Assembly: GCA_963921935.1 (NCBI GenBank)
Contig: OY998175.1
Location: forward strand, 311,077,484-311,141,483
Direction: 5' to 3'
DNA: 64,000 bases
From: Galeruca laticollis
Taxonomy: Eukaryota > Arthropoda > Insecta > Coleoptera > Chrysomelidae
Shown: piece by piece, positions 61,160 through 64,000 of the stretch
Numbering within the stretch: the first letter of the stretch is position 1
How the letters are laid out: every line of letters starts with the position of its first letter
Program-made: the position numbers and the translations under genes
The notes under the pieces: model-generated
Seen by the model: the letters and a program-made list of their open reading frames with translations, nothing else
What the model was told of the DNA's origin: nothing
Database searches by the model: none

Positions 61160-61985
61160 GTATTTATTATAATTTGTTATGTTTCACTAGATTATCGTTA
61201 TAAAAAATATGGTATTGATAAGTACATGTATGTAGAATTTGAATCTCAACGTTTCGGTTTCCCTTTTGGATCTTTGACAACAATCTATCTACTCCTCTTA
61301 TTAATATTCAGCCTCAATCTACCTACTCCCTGTTCTCAAAAGACTGGTCTTATAAGGTGTTAGAGTATCAATCTGCCTACTCCTAGTGTCAGTGTCTTAT
61401 TAGTTTTCATGGCCTCAATCTGCCTACTCCCTAGTGTCAAAAGACTGATCTTAAAAGTTCTCAATCTGCCTACTCCTTGATCTTAAAAGAAGATACCTTA
61501 TCAGACCAGGTAGTAGGCAGATTGAGGCCCTAAAAACTAATAAAACACTGACATGAGAAGTTTTGTTGTCGAAAAACCTTTTGAAAATGAGCCTCTTAAA
61601 AAAAGGCAGACCCAAGTTGGAAAAATTGATTAAAAATTAGGTCAAAATTAGAGGCTTTTAGGGTGCACAAATTATAAATTAGATGCGCTAACGATTTTGG
61701 AAAAAAAAACATTAGGTCTGCCAAATTTTAAAGATCTTGCAGACCCTTCTATATAAAAATATTTTTTATTACGTAAGAATTAAGTTCTAATTCTAAGATT
61801 CAAATAATCATATAAATAAATAAATAAAAAAGGAGATACTTTCTTGCTTTCTTTAAATACAATTCTTGTTGCAGTTTGAATACAAAAAATTTAAAATTTT
61901 TGAGTATGCAATACCAAAGCTCAAAAAATTATGGATTGATGATTTTTTTTTTAGTCCAGTTAACCATTTTACAATGTTACTGAAT
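61160..61985. repeat. short tandem and inverted repeats after the last exon
   Basis: cctcaatctgcctactccct-type phrases occur about five times at 61308-61475. The block agttttcatggcctcaatctgcctac (61398-61423) is repeated inverted at about 61508-61545, so this stretch can fold back. The rest is AT-rich with no ORF. Confidence 0.7.
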
Positions 61986-61990
61986 ATTTA

Positions 61991-62090
61991 ATGAAATTAA
62001 CTGTCTCGACCCTTACTTCGTGGAATCTACTCATATTAGTGTTTTAAATGAAACTTACTGTTTCTAGCTAATTCCACAATATAATGAAAA
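61991..62090. mobile_element. third copy of the 12-bp-TSD hairpin element family, decayed
   Basis: Contains aactgtctcgacccttactt then cgtggaatctactcatatta and gtgttttaaatgaaacttac and gctaattccacaatataatg, matching one half of the element at 5733-5887. The second hairpin arm and the target duplication are not visible. Confidence 0.65.
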
Positions 62091-62139
62091 AAATTTGAAA
62101 ATTCTAAAAAATTGACAATTGTTTCGATATTAAATATCA

Positions 62140-62950
62140 TCGTTTTATGAATGGAAATTGTTCAGGGCGACTCACAGATGAACCCTATTCATTTTCACCT
62201 CACCAGAGCCAGTTAATGAAAGTACCACATTTTTGTAACTTTTGGAAAAATATCGGTTTGTTAGCACGATACAGCCTCCGAAATGTATACAAGTGTAGAT
62301 TTTATGATTGGATGTTGTTCAGGGCGTCTTACAGATGAACCCCATTGATTTTCACCTCACCAGAGCCAGTATAACTGGTGCTATGGTACTGAAAGTACCA
62401 CATTTTTGTCACTTTTGGAAAATTGAGTGAAAGAAACGACGAGTACTCAGTGTGTATTTATTATTAAAATCCAGCTAAACGCTTTCCGCCATTAGGCCAT
62501 TCTAAAAGCTGTCGTCGTAAAAAAATCCTAAAACAGGTGTCAAAAAACATCCAATGAATTGAGAATGTACAAATATATGATGTTGTTACATCATTATTAA
62601 AATAAATTGATTGAAAACATTTAAAAACCCTTTTAAGAGGGTGTACAAGTATATTTTAAATAATCAAACGTCCCATTTTAAAGTGTAAACTAAATGATAT
62701 TTGATGACAAGTTTGACATACTCGTCGTTTCATTCACTCAATTTATATCTAGTGTGTACACTATACCCAGACAGTTCTACTTTTGGAAAAATTTCGGCTT
62801 GTTAGCACAATACAGCGTCCCGAGTGTATACAAGTGACCAATTTTATGATTGTATATTGTTAAGGGCATCTCACAGATGAACTCTATTGATTTTCAGCTC
62901 ACCAGAGCCAGTGCAATGGGTCCCATAAATCCAAATATTATATATAGCCT
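62140..62950 (-). repeat. ~173-bp satellite array D (- orientation)
   Basis: Units with gtttgttagcacgatacagc near 62256 and 62795 (cttgttagcacaatacagcg), and cctcaccagagccag near 62199 and 62353. Same family as arrays A to C, 30 kb away. A TIR element (about 62424-62760) interrupts it. Confidence 0.82.
62424..62760. mobile_element. ~0.34-kb TIR element inside satellite
   Basis: Left end attgagtgaaagaaacgacg then agta; right end tactcgtcgtttcattcact then caat near 62747, inverted to it. Non-coding. The satellite phrase cttttggaaaa is interrupted here and resumes near 62781. An LTR-like origin was considered, but the inverted ends favour a DNA element. Confidence 0.68.
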
Positions 62951-62989
62951 CTGGAATGTACATTTATGTGCGGAAGAGTTAGGTTTTTT

Positions 62990-63390
62990 ATAAAATAAAA
63001 ATAACAAAAAATTAAATTATAACTGAAAATGATAATAAATTTATTTTTATCAACTTCAAATTTTAATATTTCTTTAAATTGATTATGAAATAAAATTATT
63101 ATTATTTTACATATAGAATTTAAAATTTTAACAGGAAATTATAAATCTCAATGCAGAACTTTAATCTTTATTTCATTATTTTCAATTATCTTATTTAATA
63201 ATTTTCTAGAGCTATTCCCTTATATTATTGCAAGAACAAGACATATAACTATGATTTTATGATTAAGATTTATAATTTATAGTTGATTTAGTAATTCCAT
63301 TCATATATTAGTTCATTTAGTACCACAAGGTACACCTCCAATTTTAATACCCTTTTTAGTATGTATTGAAACAATTAGAAATAATATCAT
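62990..63390 (+). pseudogene. NUMT: ATP8 end and ATP6
   Basis: ATP8 ends with Asn-Trp-Lys-Trp and its stop overlaps the ATP6 start as ATGATAA (63029-63035), the classic insect arrangement. ATP6 then shows 'LIFISLFSIILFNNF' and 'LVHLVPQGTPPILMPFLVCI' in mitochondrial code. A stretch after 'SLNWLWN' is missing, and the copy stops after 'CIETI'. Not functional in the nucleus. Confidence 0.9.
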
Positions 63391-63394
63391 TAAC

Positions 63395-63825
63395 TTTTAT
63401 TAATTTATTAATTATTGTACAAATTCGATTTCTTAATGCTGTTAATATTCCTGCTTTAAATCTCTTTAAATTTTGATAGTAAGTTACTGAACAATAAGAA
63501 ACTAAGCATAATCCGTCCCAACCTAATAAAGTAGAAATTAAATTAGGAGAAATAATTAATATTATTGATAAAACAAATATAATTACTAATAAAATAAATC
63601 GATTTTTATATAAACCTCATATTATATAATCTTCTCTATAATAAATTACTATAGAAGAAACAAATAATACAAACCTTATAAATATTAGATACATTCAATC
63701 AATTAAAATGACAAAAAAATATTTCTCAAATTTAATATTAAAAAATGTAATTCTAAAATATATCTTAAATTTATAAATATAAAGAAGATATTAATAGTAT
63801 TACTCTTAAATCTAAAAATAAATTA
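63395..63825 (-). pseudogene. NUMT: ND5 N-terminal part
   Basis: On the minus strand, in mitochondrial code: 'FVILIDWM', 'LVIIFVLSMMLIISPNLIST', 'LLGWDGLCLVSYCSVTYYQN' and 'KAGILTALRNRI', the conserved ND5 proton-channel region. It ends at the junction with ATP6 near 63400. The start of the gene is near 63820 but decayed. Confidence 0.88.
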
Positions 63826-63831
63826 AAACAA

Positions 63832-63896
63832 ATAAACTATAATCTTTCAATATAACTTTAGTATCACAAATTATCTATTTAGATAAATTCATTGGA
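63832..63896 (-). tRNA. NUMT: probable mitochondrial tRNA-His remnant
   Basis: Lies exactly between ND5 and ND4 where insect mtDNA has tRNA-His, with a GTG anticodon on the minus strand (complement at 63865-63867). The cloverleaf stems pair poorly by eye, as expected for a nuclear copy, so the limits are approximate. Confidence 0.5.
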
Positions 63897-64000
63897 CTAA
63901 AAATTATATTTTAAAAAAAAATTTAAAGGTAACCAATGCAATATTAATAATAAATATTCTCGAATAAAACCTCTATTAAATATAAATGAACCTGAATTAT
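63897..64000 (-). pseudogene. NUMT: ND4 C-terminal end
   Basis: Minus-strand frame in mitochondrial code reads 'SGFIREYLLLMLHWLPLNFF' and stops at 63897-63899, matching the usual ND4 ending. The gene continues beyond the window end. Confidence 0.8.

Larger units (their letters stand above)
62990..64000 (+). other. nuclear mitochondrial insert (NUMT), composite, runs off the window
   Basis: Mitochondrial genes in native order and orientation: end of ATP8 (+), ATP6 (+), then ND5 (-), tRNA-His (-), ND4 end (-). Between ATP6 and ND5 the segment with COX3, ND3, the tRNA cluster and part of ND5 is missing (junction about 63390-63425). Reading as protein needs the invertebrate mitochondrial code (TGA Trp, ATA Met, AGA/AGG Ser). 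Confidence 0.9.

Noticed and set aside
62424..62760. Solo LTR in array D
   Set aside because: The block has inverted, not direct, ends (attgagtga ... tcactcaat) and no TG...CA termini, so a TIR element is a better description.

Overview
This is eukaryotic nuclear DNA, almost certainly from an insect. It is AT-rich, has very short introns (51-86 bp) with canonical GT-AG ends, carries TTAGG-type pentamers, is dominated by insect-type transposons, and has a nuclear mitochondrial insert in insect gene order (ATP8-ATP6, ND5-tRNA-His-ND4) that reads through in the invertebrate mitochondrial code. The tiny introns and TE mix would suit a beetle, but the order cannot be proven from this window.

One host gene spans nearly the whole window on the + strand: the central to C-terminal part of VPS13B (COH1), a bridge-like lipid-transfer protein. 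Seventeen exons between 3419 and 61159 join in phase at every junction (4411 coding bases, about 1470 codons). Both ends of the gene lie outside the window or were not found. Everything else is intronic and made of mobile and tandem DNA.

Layout. 1-3418: upstream intron with a decayed antisense copy of two vps13B exons (about 273-755), a GC-rich island and a 41-bp minisatellite. 3419-4267: exons 1-3. 4268-12548: minisatellite remnant split by a CR1/jockey-type LINE, itself hit by a 155-bp hairpin element and a PIF/Harbinger transposon; then a palindromic MITE and a TIR element with a degraded ORF. 12549-13595: exons 4-5. 13596-18727: a ~328-bp tandem repeat array split by a LINE tail and a Helitron inserted exactly between A and T. 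18728-19428: exons 6-7. 19429-22428: a ~345-bp higher-order tandem array. 22429-23172: exons 8-9. 23173-31710: ~173-bp satellite, large palindrome and a full-length I-type LINE with 13-bp target duplication. 31711-32158: exons 10-11. 32159-53907: more satellite; a LINE split by a young Ty3/Gypsy element (148-bp LTRs, one mismatch); a TIR element; a domain of nested palindromes holding a jockey-like LINE and a second LINE that contains an RTE-type LINE. 53908-54185: exon 12. A DD41D Tc1/mariner-type element and a hAT element fill what would otherwise be 81-bp and 74-bp introns around exons 13-14 (56566-56953). 60337-61159: exons 15-17. 61160-64000: short repeats, satellite and a composite NUMT.

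The genes do not form an operon or pathway. The host gene must splice across introns of up to 21.7 kb. The mobile elements are mostly broken; the Harbinger transposase reading frame is the only intact catalytic transposase seen. The most informative observations are the antisense exon copy that preserves an empty insertion site, a small hairpin element family with 12-bp target duplications, and satellite arrays that flip orientation around a palindrome and recur in several introns of the same gene.
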